Position numbers and translations under genes: made by a program
Part shown: positions 54,801-64,000 of the stretch, one piece after another
Numbering within the stretch: the first letter of the stretch is position 1
How the letters are laid out: each line of letters opens with the position of its first letter
The notes under the pieces: generated by a model
Database searches by the model: none
Told to the model about the DNA's origin: nothing
Seen by the model: only the letters and a program-made list of their open reading frames with translations
Source of the DNA: Pseudocercospora fijiensis CIRAD86
Lineage: Eukaryota > Ascomycota > Dothideomycetes > Mycosphaerellales > Mycosphaerellaceae
DNA: 64,000 nucleotides
NCBI RefSeq assembly: GCF_000340215.1
Contig: NW_006921538.1
Location: 2,424,651 to 2,488,650 of the forward strand
Direction: 5' to 3'

Positions 54801-55287
54801 TACTCAGGTCTATGCAAAAGAAGTCGGACGCGGCGATTCCGATGGTGCTGAAGAGCAGTCCGAGCCAGCAGATGAGAATCAGAAATGCGACTGGCTTGGC
54901 ATTCGCCAGGCGGCAGTAGTAGAGGTCCAAGTACGCGGTGAAGCCGCCCTCATCGGCGGGACAATGTTCCTTGATGTAGGCGCATTGGTCCTGGTGCTGG
55001 CGCTTGTGCACCAGTCTACACTCTTCATCGTCGCTCAGGGCAGATATGGGGTGTGGGGAGAGGTGGCGTGCGTGGAGCTGATGCTGCGGAGAAGCTTCGA
55101 AGTAGTCACGGCTGAAGATGGAATATGCCGCGAATACGGCGAGGATGAATACGGTGAGGTAGAAAGCCCTGGCCGCACGGTATGGAGGACGTCTGGCCCT
55201 CAGACCTGCTCTGGATGTCGACGCCGACGCCAACGCCATGCTGTCCGGGCGGAGCGGTGAGTGAGCCATTCGAGGGGCATTCTGCAT
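51808..55287 (-). CDS. Sodium/calcium exchanger family protein (YDL206W/NCLX-like)
   Basis: A single exon of 1159 residues. A first membrane segment (about 41-58) precedes a Cys-containing lumenal part. The first exchanger half carries alpha-1 with Gly-Asn-Gly-Ser-Pro-Asp (183-188). A very long, Ser/Pro/Arg-rich cytosolic loop follows (about 290-870). The second half carries alpha-2 with Gly-Asn-Ser-Leu-Gly-Asp near residue 1008. These two motifs hold the ion-binding acidic residues and are intact. The fungal relatives sit in endomembranes or mitochondria and exchange cations for Ca2+ or H+; the exact ion specificity is open. The gene is convergent with MSH4 and divergent from the condensin gene, with about 450 bp of shared upstream sequence. 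Confidence 0.9.
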   Translation of the reverse strand: MQNAPRMAHSPLRPDSMALASASTSRAGLRARRPPYRAARAFYLTVFILAVFAAYSIFSRDYFEASPQHQLHARHLSPHPISALSDDEECRLVHKRQHQDQCAYIKEHCPADEGGFTAYLDLYYCRLANAKPVAFLILICWLGLLFSTIGIAASDFFCIDLSTIAAFLGLSESMAGVTFLAFGNGSPDVFSTFAAMSTNSGSLAVGELFGAAGFITAVVSGSMALIRPFHVAKKSFVRDVAFFIVAAAFSMVFLWDGRLNFWECVAMVIYYIVYVCFVVAWHWWLARRRRRREKEAAARGHFLQPEDEIEAEEEYRDDPEEPPDPRRPSISRGVSREDWSALESGGDANSPYVDGGDEDDEEAARDRWMSELASNMRLTRPTRSRKNTVTPVRPSLVGALEFQAVLKSLQKSRNHQTIPMDSRRYSDDPTYTTAQLQDQLSSLSDPAARPPFEVHVIDESTTPELERRPDTDQGPLSAPLERAQTRNKAMSANDAASLQIDPKLQRPTPVLSEENLIDLAEEGAGPGQDDVRLGVSSSGGQQYPRSPTLRVEPATPRREAPIQRSRSPTATTSGSIPSSALLAPPNTGQFPRQSSVDYRVPRAPTRRGTDSPKDDPHSPRLVPSVKSLPKIVIPQRRERSPSSRSTSPFPAYRDYPSPSVTASTRSPISTRPPSSYTPAPLASVTSPDSVDAEHSAEMERPRRPNKLAKVWPYRLLPPPGVMISTLLPTIYHWHDKTWWEKLLGIVAAPSVFLLTITLPVVESDQDAEKEKGTPSQSHSRRDWSMDTTRSKSSAGVQSLVTTTGLKGISPEHEHDDSESHPHSHERSPNGIPGVSNATGHGNTASIVIGTEQHLRHIMSSNKVRNASILAEPSHIQPEMVASPELEDGPADELWNRWLTIIQVFLAPIFIVFSIYLQAPNELPETWLIKPILISLLISLILLIPLLLTTTSTYRPSYYRIILSLVGFVVAIAWISAIASQVVGALKALAVILNMSHAIMGLTIFAVGNSLGDLVADVTVAKLGYPVMALSACFGGPMLNILLGIGLTGSYLLIRGAEQRHEKHPHKGLKFHSYHIEVSKTLIVSGITLLITLVGLLISVPLNRWVLSKRIGWALIALWSISTIFNVVIEVTGILGGVEEVLQIGSKNGCWSPLGKMGCE

Positions 55288-55733
55288 GTGATAGAAGTAT
55301 GGCTAACGCTGTCGGACAATCTTGTATGCGGCGAGCATCGCGATGCGGCGGCGAAAATGCTCATCAACGCCTGCCTGGATCGAAATGCCTGCTGCGCCTT
55401 GGCATGCGGCCAAAGCTTGCTTGGTGGCAGAGTAGTGAAGGGAGACCTGATGCACTGGACTGCTTCAAGTGTGAAGGCACGCAAGCAAGCAAGATGGAGG
55501 CAAGGCCAGCTGCACAGCCACTGATGACGTCGGTCGTGTCGTGGCGTGGCTTGCTCGCCGAGGATGCGGCGAAAGCATAAATTCACGCTAGCCCAGAAGA
55601 GCAGCAGTCGATAAACAAACGCCGAAACACATCGCGACGCAGGTTCGGCAACGCTCGATGCACATTGAATAACCAGCTCCACCACTGCGGCACACCTTCG
55701 ACTTCCTTTCCCTTCCTGCACCGACCACGGATA

Positions 55734-58247
55734 ATGCCTCGAGTGCGCGCGACCGGCGGCGGCTCATCGTCAGCGAGCTTCGCGTCTCCCGTCAAGACGC
55801 TACACATCCCGCTGAACGACGACAAGGAGGAGAAGGCCAAGAGGCTGAAGTCGCGACAGGCGGCGCACTCAAGCCAGATGAGCCAGATCAAGGCAGCTGC
55901 AACGCCGCAGCGGAAACGACGGTCGCTGGGAGTGGGCGAAGACGGTCCCGCGACACCCTCACAGGACGATGATCTGTACGGAGTGCGAGGCGAGCATGTC
56001 ACGCCTATGAAGCGTGTCCCCATTCTGGCCAACTTCGAGGAGTGGATGAAGATGGCCACAGACAACAAAATCAATGCCGCCAATTCTTGGAACTTTGCCC
56101 TGATCGATTACTTTCATGATATGAGCCTATTGAAGGAAGGTGATGGTGTCAACTTTCAGAAAGCGAGCTGCACATTAGACGGTTGCGTGAAGATCTATAC
56201 GAGTCGAGTGGACAGCGTGGCGACAGAGACCGGAAAGCTTCTGAGTGGTCTGGCAGATAGCGGGAACAAAAAGCGAAAAGGCGGCGACGCAGAAGAAGGC
56301 GGCGAGGAAGGTGATGAGGAGGAAGACGGCGAAGACGGGCAAAAGAAGAAGAGCAAGAAGAAGTCGGCGCGATCAGCAGAAGCCACACTCGTGGGCTCTT
56401 TCGATCAGCTGAAGCTGAAGAAGATGGAGCTGGAGTTTTCCGTAGATCCACTCTTCAAGAAAGCTGCAGCAGATTTTGATGAGGGTGGAGCGAAGGGGCT
56501 TCTCATGAATCACCTCTCAATCGACAGCACAGGTCGCATCGTTTTCGACAGCAGCGACGATGCAGCAGACGCAGCCGCAGCCGCAGAAGAGACAAGACGC
56601 GACAGTATGGAGCCCGAGGGCGAGTCTGAAGAGGAAAAGAAAGAGGAGGCAGAGATTTTGCCAGACGACGGACCTGTCGATGTGGCTGGTCTCGGCGCTC
56701 GATTCTTCCCAAATCTGGATATACTTGACGCGAACGACATATGTCCATCGTTGAAGACTTTCGAGCTTGGCGGCGGTGATGGCTCTCTGGATTTACCATT
56801 CTTGAAGGCGCCTGAAAATTGGCGAGATGATCACGCTGATTCCGAGAAAGATGACGAGCATGTCGATCAGACAGGCATCAACCTCAATGATCAGACAGCG
56901 GCGTTTGGTATGGACGACGATGATGCCGCACCACTCTTTGACATGCCCGCAGATGTCGGCTTCGGTGAAGGGGGTGAGGCTTGGGCCAGAGATGCGGCGC
57001 TACATCCTCAAATGCGTGTATACGATGTTTCAGGTGGCGCTGATGCAGGAGAAGAAGTTGCAGGAGAGGAGGTTGGCGTCTTTGACTCCACGAGCAAGTC
57101 ATACGGTGTGACTCTCCAACATAGACCAGGCGATGAACAAGAAAACATTCTCAATTACTTTGACAACGCATTACAGAAGAATTGGGCTGGACCAGAGCAC
57201 TGGAAGATCGCACGGATAAAAGAAGCCAACAAGGAGAAGGTGACCAAACCGCGAAAGGAAAAAGAACCGTTCGAGATTGACTTCGCTGCACCCATGTCGC
57301 AGGAACTTGCAAACATCCTCTACACATCAGCGCCGAACAACTCCAATATATGCCTGCCCAAGAAAGAATGGAAGAGTCGAAGTCGGAACCTTTTACCAGA
57401 CGACAAGCATTTCAATTCCAAAGATCTCCTGAAGCTCTTCCTAAAACCGAAAGCCAAACTTGGTGCCCGAAGACCTGGAGGCACGAGCCGACAACCGCCG
57501 CCGCTCATGAACGAGGAAATAGACGAGGCATACTGGGCATCGCACGACGCGGACATGGGTGCTCGTCCTGATGTCGACGACGCTGTGCAGGGTGACTACG
57601 ATGCGAATTTCTTCCAAGACGACAACCTCCCCATGGCCGGAGCAATGGACGACGATGACGATGACTTCGCAGACGCGCGAGACCACTTCTCACCGGGTGC
57701 AGACGAGATCGATGCCGCAGGACCTACTGGCGGTGGCATAGACTCCGTCGCAGGCCCCACGGAGACCGGCACAGGTGAAGCATTCGGCGCAAACCTCGTA
57801 GCACAATCCAGACGAATGAGACCAGAATACGTCCAATACGCGCGTGTCGCAAAGAAAGTCGATGTCCGAAGACTTAAGGAAGAGATGTGGAAAGGAATCG
57901 GCTACGAAAAGAGGTCAGTAGTCATCACATCTTCACTCCCACTCCCACCAACATTGACCGCTGACATTTATTCCAGGCCACCACCTCCCGAAACTCCTTC
58001 CTCCAGACCTCAAATTCCTTCTCTTTCAGTTGACGAACAGTCCGAACTCAAGTTCACCGACATCATGAATAATCTGCAACACGTCTACCCCAAACAACAA
58101 ATGCAGGATATCAGTACTTCGTTTGGTTTCATTTGCTTGTTGCATTTGGCGAATGAGAAGGGGCTTGTGATTGAGAATGTCGAGGGTTGGGGGGATTTGA
58201 GGGTGAGGAAGGATTTTGGGGCGATTATTACGGAGGGAGATTTATGA
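55734..58247 (+). CDS. BRN1: Condensin complex subunit 2 (CND2/Barren, kleisin)
   Basis: Translation starts at ATG 55734 (MPRVRATGGG). Upstream there is only a TTG-initiated extension. A 63 nt stretch, 57914-57976, has a GTCAGT donor, a GCTGAC branch site and a CCAG acceptor. It keeps the frame, so it reads through if not removed; splicing gives 816 residues and removes a Pro/Leu-rich insertion. The N-terminal block (about 105-170, Phe-Glu-Glu-Trp-Met-Lys...Asn-Phe-Ala-Leu-Ile-Asp-Tyr) and the C-terminal winged helix (about 750-816) are the SMC-contacting parts of the kleisin. The acidic Lys/Glu runs in between are family-typical. The subunit bridges the SMC2/SMC4 heads in mitotic chromosome condensation. 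The gene is intact. Confidence 0.92.
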   Translation: MPRVRATGGGSSSASFASPVKTLHIPLNDDKEEKAKRLKSRQAAHSSQMSQIKAAATPQRKRRSLGVGEDGPATPSQDDDLYGVRGEHVTPMKRVPILANFEEWMKMATDNKINAANSWNFALIDYFHDMSLLKEGDGVNFQKASCTLDGCVKIYTSRVDSVATETGKLLSGLADSGNKKRKGGDAEEGGEEGDEEEDGEDGQKKKSKKKSARSAEATLVGSFDQLKLKKMELEFSVDPLFKKAAADFDEGGAKGLLMNHLSIDSTGRIVFDSSDDAADAAAAAEETRRDSMEPEGESEEEKKEEAEILPDDGPVDVAGLGARFFPNLDILDANDICPSLKTFELGGGDGSLDLPFLKAPENWRDDHADSEKDDEHVDQTGINLNDQTAAFGMDDDDAAPLFDMPADVGFGEGGEAWARDAALHPQMRVYDVSGGADAGEEVAGEEVGVFDSTSKSYGVTLQHRPGDEQENILNYFDNALQKNWAGPEHWKIARIKEANKEKVTKPRKEKEPFEIDFAAPMSQELANILYTSAPNNSNICLPKKEWKSRSRNLLPDDKHFNSKDLLKLFLKPKAKLGARRPGGTSRQPPPLMNEEIDEAYWASHDADMGARPDVDDAVQGDYDANFFQDDNLPMAGAMDDDDDDFADARDHFSPGADEIDAAGPTGGGIDSVAGPTETGTGEAFGANLVAQSRRMRPEYVQYARVAKKVDVRRLKEEMWKGIGYEKRSVVITSSLPLPPTLTADIYSRPPPPETPSSRPQIPSLSVDEQSELKFTDIMNNLQHVYPKQQMQDISTSFGFICLLHLANEKGLVIENVEGWGDLRVRKDFGAIITEGDL

Positions 58248-58672
58248 TTGATAATGGATAGCGGTTGCTTGTTGTTAGAGGATGCTTCTGATTCTAGGCT
58301 TTCGTATGGTTTTGGTGTTAAGCGCATGCTCAGCTAGATATTGGTTGGCGCCGGACATTTTGTTGATAAGACCATGATGATTGAGACGAGTTTATTCGAT
58401 GATCCTTTCACGACTTTGCCTGCTTCCAGTCATACGGTCACATCGCCTTGGGGAGGGAGCATTCGCGAGGTCGGAGAGCACCGGATTGAGCCAGAACTCG
58501 CACAGGATTCCCTTTGCAGAACGCCCATTGAAGCAGAGTCGCTCCCGGAGCGCGTGAAGGCACTCTCAACAGAAATTCCAAGCCCGAACACTACCACGGT
58601 GGAAACGAAGCTATACGAGAAAGCGCCGGGTATCAATGCATCATATAACAATTTCGTGTAAGCAGCAGGCCA
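58248..58672. other. Convergent gap between CND2 and COX23
   Basis: Contains a plus-strand frame from the ATG at 58374 to 58661 (95 codons). It has no recognisable motif and is too poorly supported to call. Otherwise the gap holds terminator sequence of two convergent genes. Confidence 0.5.
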
Positions 58673-59123
58673 TTACGAAAACCAACCCTTGCCCTCTCTT
58701 CGTTTCTGCTCCGCCATCTCCGCCATCTGCGAGCCATCAGTACAATCCTCCACGGCACAAACATGTTGACTATCATACCCATTGTTTCTTGCACGCCTTG
58801 TAAGCACTGAGGGGAAAAAAGTAAACGTCAGTGGGAAAAGTCAGTCCGCGTCTAAAGGACCCCACGTACTCGAAGTAGTCCGCACACATGGCCCGATCCC
58901 CTGCATTCCTTCTCAGACATTTCAAACTTCGATCTGCGGCTTCTTGACACGGGTCGAAGTATTCGCTGTGCCGCTTGCTGTGATTCTTGTCGGTTAGTGA
59001 GGGAGGATGCAACTTGGCGATTGGAGAATGTGGGAATGGACAGACGGACCTGGTGAACCTAGCGCTGCTTTTCTTCCATTCTGAGTCTTCGGTTTCACTT
59101 TCTCCTGCTGGCTGATTGGACAT
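58673..59123 (-). CDS. COX23: COX23-like twin CX9C protein
   Basis: Four small exons (59123-59050, 58977-58870, 58806-58779, 58726-58673) encode 87 residues; the introns are 72, 63 and 52 nt. The splice choices are validated by the result. Cysteines at 35 and 45, and at 56 and 66, form a twin C-x9-C, and the second pair is assembled across an intron. The family's Cys-Lys-Lys-Gln-Trp-Met block arises across the third. COX23/CHCHD7 is a small protein of the mitochondrial intermembrane space, imported and oxidised by the Mia40 route, and needed for cytochrome c oxidase copper delivery or assembly. The unspliced reading would end after Gln-Trp-Val. A hAT transposon lies 63 bp upstream of the start. 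Confidence 0.85.
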
Positions 59124-59178
59124 CGGTGGTGATTTTCAATGTATCGATGGAGATGTCATCAGAGAGGATGGATATGTG

Positions 59179-59186
59179 CTGCAGGT
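59179..59186. repeat. hAT target-site duplication, left copy
   Basis: CTGCAGGT; the identical right copy is at 62169-62176. Confidence 0.95.
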
Positions 59187-62168
59187 TAGGGGTGTCGTTA
59201 GTAACACTTTGAGGCCGGATACCAACGTTAGTAACAATATCACTGTTGCTAACCGTTGCTGTTGCTATCCTGTGCCTTAGGCTCTAGATAAGACCTTATC
59301 TTATACTAGTAAGAAGTTGGTAGCTTTGTAGAATACTGCTATAGTGCTATATAGACCTCTTCGGATATACTGTCCCTTATTAATCTACCTCTTACGATCC
59401 GAATAAGCTTAAATTGGTATAGTTTAGTGTATAGAGCGCTTCCGTAGCTCTTCCGAGAGGGTAGTTGCTTAGGATACAGCCTCGCTTAGGGTTACTAAAC
59501 AACTATAGGGTTATAGCAGAAGGTGTTCGTACTAATATTGTCTAATTAGCCGGAAACTTAAGAATTCGATAGAGGCTACCGAGAGAGTATTGTTTGTGTT
59601 TTTACTACCTATTTAGTCTATTAGATCCTCTGTTTTTATTATTTCTAGCAATTCTACGAATCCTAAAATTCTAGGTTTAAAAAATGCTACCTCTAAAGCA
59701 TACCGACACTCTTAACTTCTACCTAATCGAGACCGATAATAGAGGCAAGTTTGTCCGCTATATCTAGTATTAAAGTAGTAAAGGAACGGTGCCGGATAAT
59801 AGTCTCGAGCGTAAGCAGAAGCACCTACGGAAGTATTAGCAATATTAAGACTATAAGCGCTCTTATCCGGAAGATAAGGACGAAGCGCTACTAACGAGGT
59901 AGCGAAGGCTTAATTGGAGCCGTTCTAAGCTAAAAGCAGACCGCGATCTCGCTATAACGAAGGCGCTATTGTTTAGTAGTAGGCTGTTTAATAAGATAGA
60001 TACGAGGCATTATCTAAAGTAGAAGGAGGTCTTCTACAAGTTTAATACTAACTATAACCTACTAGGCCGTAAGAAGGTCGTATTATTAATCCCCGAAGTG
60101 CGCTAGGACCTCGAGAAGGAAGTTTAAGCTATATTTGACGCGTAACGAGACCTTAACTTTAGTGCTAACGAGAGTAAGAGTCGCGGTAGAAGTCGCTTCT
60201 ACAACCTGTTAGCAAATACACCCTCCGGCTCGTTCTTCTACTAACTACTCGATATAAAGGACTCTAACGCTAATGCCGTAACCCTCGCGAGGCAGGTCAC
60301 CGACTAGGTAATGCCCTTCGTTAATAGCGACCTTAATCGCTAGAATAGCCTCTAAACCGATACCTGTTCGACTATAAGAGCTATACATAATCGACTCGCC
60401 GAGAATCCGCTTACTAAGCATGTAATCTATATCTTCTGCGACTCGCACGGTATTTAGCTATTTGTAGGTAACTAGGCGGACTATAACAAGAAGTCGCACT
60501 TGCCTTATTATACCGACACTCTACGCGCCGCTAGCTATATAATTAGCATATTTAAGAGATTAAAGAAGAGTTAGAATATTCTTAAGGTATTTGCTAAGGA
60601 CAATAATAAGATATTAAGAGCCTTCGCTATCGCCTGCCTTACTCGCTAGGGCATATATTATGCCGCAGTATATAGCCTGTTTGTCGCAACAAGTGTCCTT
60701 TAAGAGTGCGCGCGGATAATAGCTAAACGGCTCTTTAGAGGCAGTAACGGTAGGCTCGTAAAGGGTGCTTCTACGGCGCTTAACACTATTAACTCGCCTT
60801 TCTTCTAGAGCCGGATATAGAGCCTTTATACGCTCCTTTAGCTTATTAACGAGGCACGCCTAATTAGTGAGAGCGATACATCTCGAGTTAGCGATATTAT
60901 GCCTCGCTAGCAGCAGCTACGGCGCTTAATTGCGTAGGCGTACCTGCCTTACGAGAGTAAACTACTATTACTGTTCGATCTACGGTTCTTAAAGTAGATA
61001 CAACCTGTTTACTAGGCAGTATACTCTCTTAGTATTAATAAGCCGGCGGTTTTACGAGAATATAGCGATAACGAGAAAGAGTCTCGGATTAGCTTCTTTA
61101 AGCGCTATTTTAAGTACGAAGAAAGCGATATATCGACCTACGATCGCTATCTCTAGTTTAACGACGAATTCATCGAATTTCGAGAGGCAACCGCTCGCTT
61201 CTATACTATCGGCAATAAGCTTAACCGCTACCGTAAGCGTAGTAATATCACTGCCTATTAGGACTATATATCTCGCAAAGCGCCTCTTATCGTAGAAGTT
61301 GCGCTCCGCCTATACCGAACACCTGCTAACTTAGTGCCCTCCGAGCGAGCGTTTAGCGCTATAAACTTTATCTAGAACGACTATCGCTCTAAGCTATTAG
61401 CGACTCGCACTAACGACTGCACCTATATTTATATAAATAGCCGCGCCTTGCGTAGAAGACTAGCAGAAGAGGTAATACGTAGACAGCGCAAAGCTAAGTT
61501 GCGAGAGATATAGTAGCGATAGCTAGTAACTAAGAAGGAGGTCCGTAAGGCGGAATTAGACGCACTATTAGCCTTCGAAGAGGCGGTAATAAAGGACTAC
61601 TACCTACCTCCGAGCGACCCTCGATATCTATACCTACCTAACCTTAAAGAGATGTTTAATATCTATAGTACTAGTATTAGTAAGTAAGAGCTTAAGTATA
61701 AGGAAGACAATACTATTAATTATAAAGAGATCTTTATATTTCCAACTCTAACTAGATCGTAATAGCCGCTATACTCGCCCTTCTTCAAACTACTAGATAG
61801 TTAGGCTTCTAGCTTCTATAACCCTCTAGTTGTCTACTTATAGCTATTATAAGGATAGTAATAGCCTAAGACCTATAGTAACTATCTAGGCGTAGAGGCG
61901 TATAGACAAGAGCTTAACCGGCTACGGTTTAGTTAAGCTTAATTGAGTGTATCTATAGCAAGAATTAGTCTATATATTAGTCTATATCTTCTATAGTCTT
62001 TATAAGCTAGTATAGTACTAATAGCTACCTTAATAACTATAAGCTTCCTTATTAGGTTAGGGTCTTATAGCCCTATTGTTGGCAACACTAACTTATCGTT
62101 ATCTACGGTTACTAACACTGTTAGCAACGTTAGCAACAAGACACGTTGCTAACACTTTGACACCTCTA
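59187..62168 (+). mobile_element. Complete hAT DNA transposon, RIP-inactivated
   Basis: 2982 bp, starting TAGGGGTGTC and ending GACACCTCTA (one mismatch between the inverted ends, itself a G/A change). It is flanked by the 8 bp duplication CTGCAGGT at 59179-59186 and 62169-62176. Eight base pairs is the hAT hallmark. Subterminal GTTAGYAAC repeats, in both orientations, cluster within about 120 bp of either end (59196-59270 and 62090-62155), as is usual for transposase binding sites of this superfamily. It lies in the promoter of COX23. Confidence 0.95.
59684..61942 (+). pseudogene. hAT transposase, stop-riddled by RIP
   Basis: One frame of 753 codons from ATG 59684 to TAA 61942 has no indel and is broken only by TAG/TAA at Gln/Trp positions. 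Recognisable parts are the catalytic-domain block with Phe-Cys-Asp-Ser-His-Gly (about 60435) and the C-terminal dimerisation block Pro-Ser-Glu-Arg-Ala-Phe-Ser (61337-61367). The Gln-Asn-Asp-Tyr-Arg-Ser tail follows. The length fits Restless-like fungal hAT transposases (about 800). An N-terminal BED zinc finger is not evident. Confidence 0.88.
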
Positions 62169-62176
62169 CTGCAGGT

Positions 62177-62962
62177 ACGCCATAAGATTCAAGGTCTGTG
62201 CTCTGGCGGCTAACGGGACGGCACGCAGCAAGGATACTTCTCTTCCTATTCTTCACAGTTGACATTAATCCTTCTCTTCTTCGGCATCAACGCTCAGATC
62301 CTGATATTTAGGACTCAGGAATGGGCGTACGCTTCGCAGGACAAGCTATTCTTGAGAATTTAGGGAGGGCAACAAGGTCTCCTCCGCAAGTCCGATCTCG
62401 AATTCGACAATGGCCGGGGATTGATCAGACAACCGCCATTCCAGCAAGGCTCATCACAGTAGCACGATCGCATCTTCCAATCCCTGTCACTATGGATTCT
62501 GGGATTATGTGCATGGCACAAGCACCTGCAGTAATGGCAACATTTTCTTAATCTGAGCCATCTCCACGCTTCTCTTGGCCCAATTCGGCATTCGGATCCA
62601 TACCGCAGACGCCACGTCTGGCCCACGTGCATCTGCAAATATATCGCTCATTTTGCTCGATCGCCTCTTCCGGTATGCGCATGCTTCCGATGTGCGAGGA
62701 TCAGTAGGCGTCCAAGGAAGTGAAACATCTCAGCATCAATGTGTGAGAGTGCCTTTAAACATTAGACAGACCCATTATTGCCAAGATTCTTGCTCGGCCT
62801 GAGACATTGTACTCAAAAGACAGAGCTTTTTAAACATCAGGACAAGATCTTAGACCAAGCAAACAAGTCACCTGGACACTACCACCAAGTCCCCACGAAG
62901 TGCTGCGTGACATTGCCGTACGTCTCCCAACGCCTCAGCCAAATTGACGCTGTTCTACGAAC
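62177..62962. other. Gap without a recognisable gene
   Basis: Normal base composition, with short overlapping frames at 62321-62802 on both strands that resemble nothing known. This was presumably the upstream region of COX23 before the hAT insertion. Confidence 0.5.
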
Positions 62963-63211
62963 ATGCAGGCTGATACGGAAAAGCAGACACCAAAAAAGCC
63001 AACCTCGCATCCACCAAAGAAATCCCCCTCAATGACAATCGCAGAAGCGACAACAAGCATTCGCGACCAAGTTCAGAAGTTCTGGAACACAGTCAACTAC
63101 TACTTACCCTCTTTAGACTACCTAAACGAAGGCAGGTACTCAGTACGACCCTCACTCCCTCCCTACAATAAAACTAACACACGAATCCGCAGAAACCGAG
63201 TGGTAATCTAG
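62963..63211 (+). CDS. Small hypothetical protein
   Basis: From ATG 62963 a frame of 82 codons has a Lys/Pro-rich start and an amphipathic middle. A GTACTC donor after the Asn-Glu-Gly codons and a CGCAG acceptor enclose a 57 nt in-frame candidate intron, which would shorten the product to about 63 residues. A second start at the inner Met (Met-Thr-Ile-Ala-Glu) is possible. No family is recognised; it may be non-coding. Confidence 0.3.
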   Translation: MQADTEKQTPKKPTSHPPKKSPSMTIAEATTSIRDQVQKFWNTVNYYLPSLDYLNEGRYSVRPSLPPYNKTNTRIRRNRVVI

Positions 63212-64000
63212 ACCTCATAATAATGTTCCCCGTAGCGACAACTAGTGAAGATTTCCCATCGCCCCAGGTGATAAGCGAGGGCGATAACTCCACCGAACAC
63301 TCCTCGTGGAATTTCCCAGTTCTGGACACAGAAGCTGTGGATCGGGCTCTGGAAAGCTTTATTCAAGAGCAGGAGAAAATCTGTCGAGATGTGTGCAAAG
63401 CTCGATCTCGATTTTGCAAACGTTCCGAAAATCCGTCAGCATCGCACGCTGGTGAAAAGAAACCTTTTGTTTGAGCGGAGCAGTTCGGCGTGAATGCAAA
63501 TCCTTTGGCGGCTTTAGCGGAAGCGGAGCGGGCGTTTTGAGCGTTCTCTCAGGATTCAGCTATAGCATTATGAACTATTGTTTGGTCTTTCACAACACCT
63601 TCTCAGGCCGGACAGTGTTCGGAGTCCGGCAGCGTGCCCCAAACAACCAAGTCTTCAGGTGAAGTAAAGCTTCAACCAAGCCAGTTCTTTCTTGCCCTCC
63701 TCATAACATCTATGTCCAGGATCTGAATATGCAGAGTGTTGAGGGGAATCAGATCACTCAAGCCCACTCTCAATATAAGTCCAAAGTTTCCGTCGGCGAT
63801 CACGAGTCTAGCGAGGCTTTCAAGACGTCGAGTTCGCATAGGAATTGTTATTTCTTTCTACTCTATTTCTAGACAAGAATCGACAGACGTGAATCTTAGA
63901 CCCTCAGAGTATTCATCAACCGATATGACCGAAACGATCAGGTGCCATCCAGGTCCTCTTTTGCACACTCAATCAATCTTCTTAACCCTTCCACTACTGC
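63212..64000. other. Right end of the window, no supported gene
   Basis: A plus-strand frame from ATG 63223 to 63474 (83 codons, Glu/Ser-rich, two Cys near the end) is open but unrecognised. It could be an exon or chance. The remainder shows no gene. Confidence 0.4.

Noticed and set aside
58374..58661. 95-codon frame between CND2 and COX23
   Set aside because: No motif, located in a short convergent gap; could be chance.
1..64000. tRNA or rRNA genes
   Set aside because: I looked for cloverleaf-like B-box sequences and rRNA blocks and found none convincing; a tRNA scan would be decisive.

Overview
The window is nuclear DNA of a filamentous ascomycete (Pezizomycotina; Dothideomycetes is my guess, not proven). 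Genes are intron-poor with 50-160 nt GT-AG introns, and the protein families are fungal: Zn2Cys6 regulator, HsbA-type wall protein, sphingolipid C9-methyltransferase, condensin CND2, MSH4, COX23. GC-balanced gene blocks alternate with TA-rich repeat blocks that almost lack CpA and TpG. That is the footprint of repeat-induced point mutation (RIP), and nearly every repeat here carries it.

Layout. 1-10530: heavily RIP-mutated transposon block with a Ty3/gypsy pol on the minus strand and three degraded long frames I cannot classify. 10604-16335: a small catabolic-looking cluster with an FAD-dependent oxidoreductase, the 3' remnant of an MFS transporter, and a divergent Zn2Cys6 regulator. 16336-23673: an HsbA-family secreted protein gene cut in two by a complete 6.8 kb Ty1/copia element with a 5 bp target duplication. 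23951-27766: a decayed sugar transporter next to a GH32 invertase/fructosyltransferase. 28652-29518: phosphomannomutase. 30324-33368: two small genes with a Cys-x2-Cys...His-Pro-Gly motif. 33540-34200: another RIP remnant. 34200-37678: gene-poor. 37679-39574: a glycoprotein-like membrane protein. 40326-46254: a long inverted-repeat (foldback) element with a LINE nested in one arm. 46378-59123: a conserved housekeeping block of sphingolipid C9-methyltransferase, MSH4, Na+/Ca2+ exchanger, condensin subunit CND2 and COX23. 59187-62168: a complete hAT transposon with an 8 bp target duplication, 63 bp upstream of COX23. 62177-64000: no convincing gene.

How the parts relate. The housekeeping genes look intact. 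The accessory genes next to repeats are damaged: HsbA by insertion, the sugar transporter by RIP-type nonsense changes and an indel, the MFS gene by truncation, and GH32 apparently at its 5' end. The repeats can be read as an insertion history because three of them keep target duplications or an undamaged mirror copy. The most unusual items are a 332-codon frame antisense to gag-pol inside the copia element, the nested foldback/LINE, and a quasi-palindromic GC-rich motif that recurs four times in the left block.
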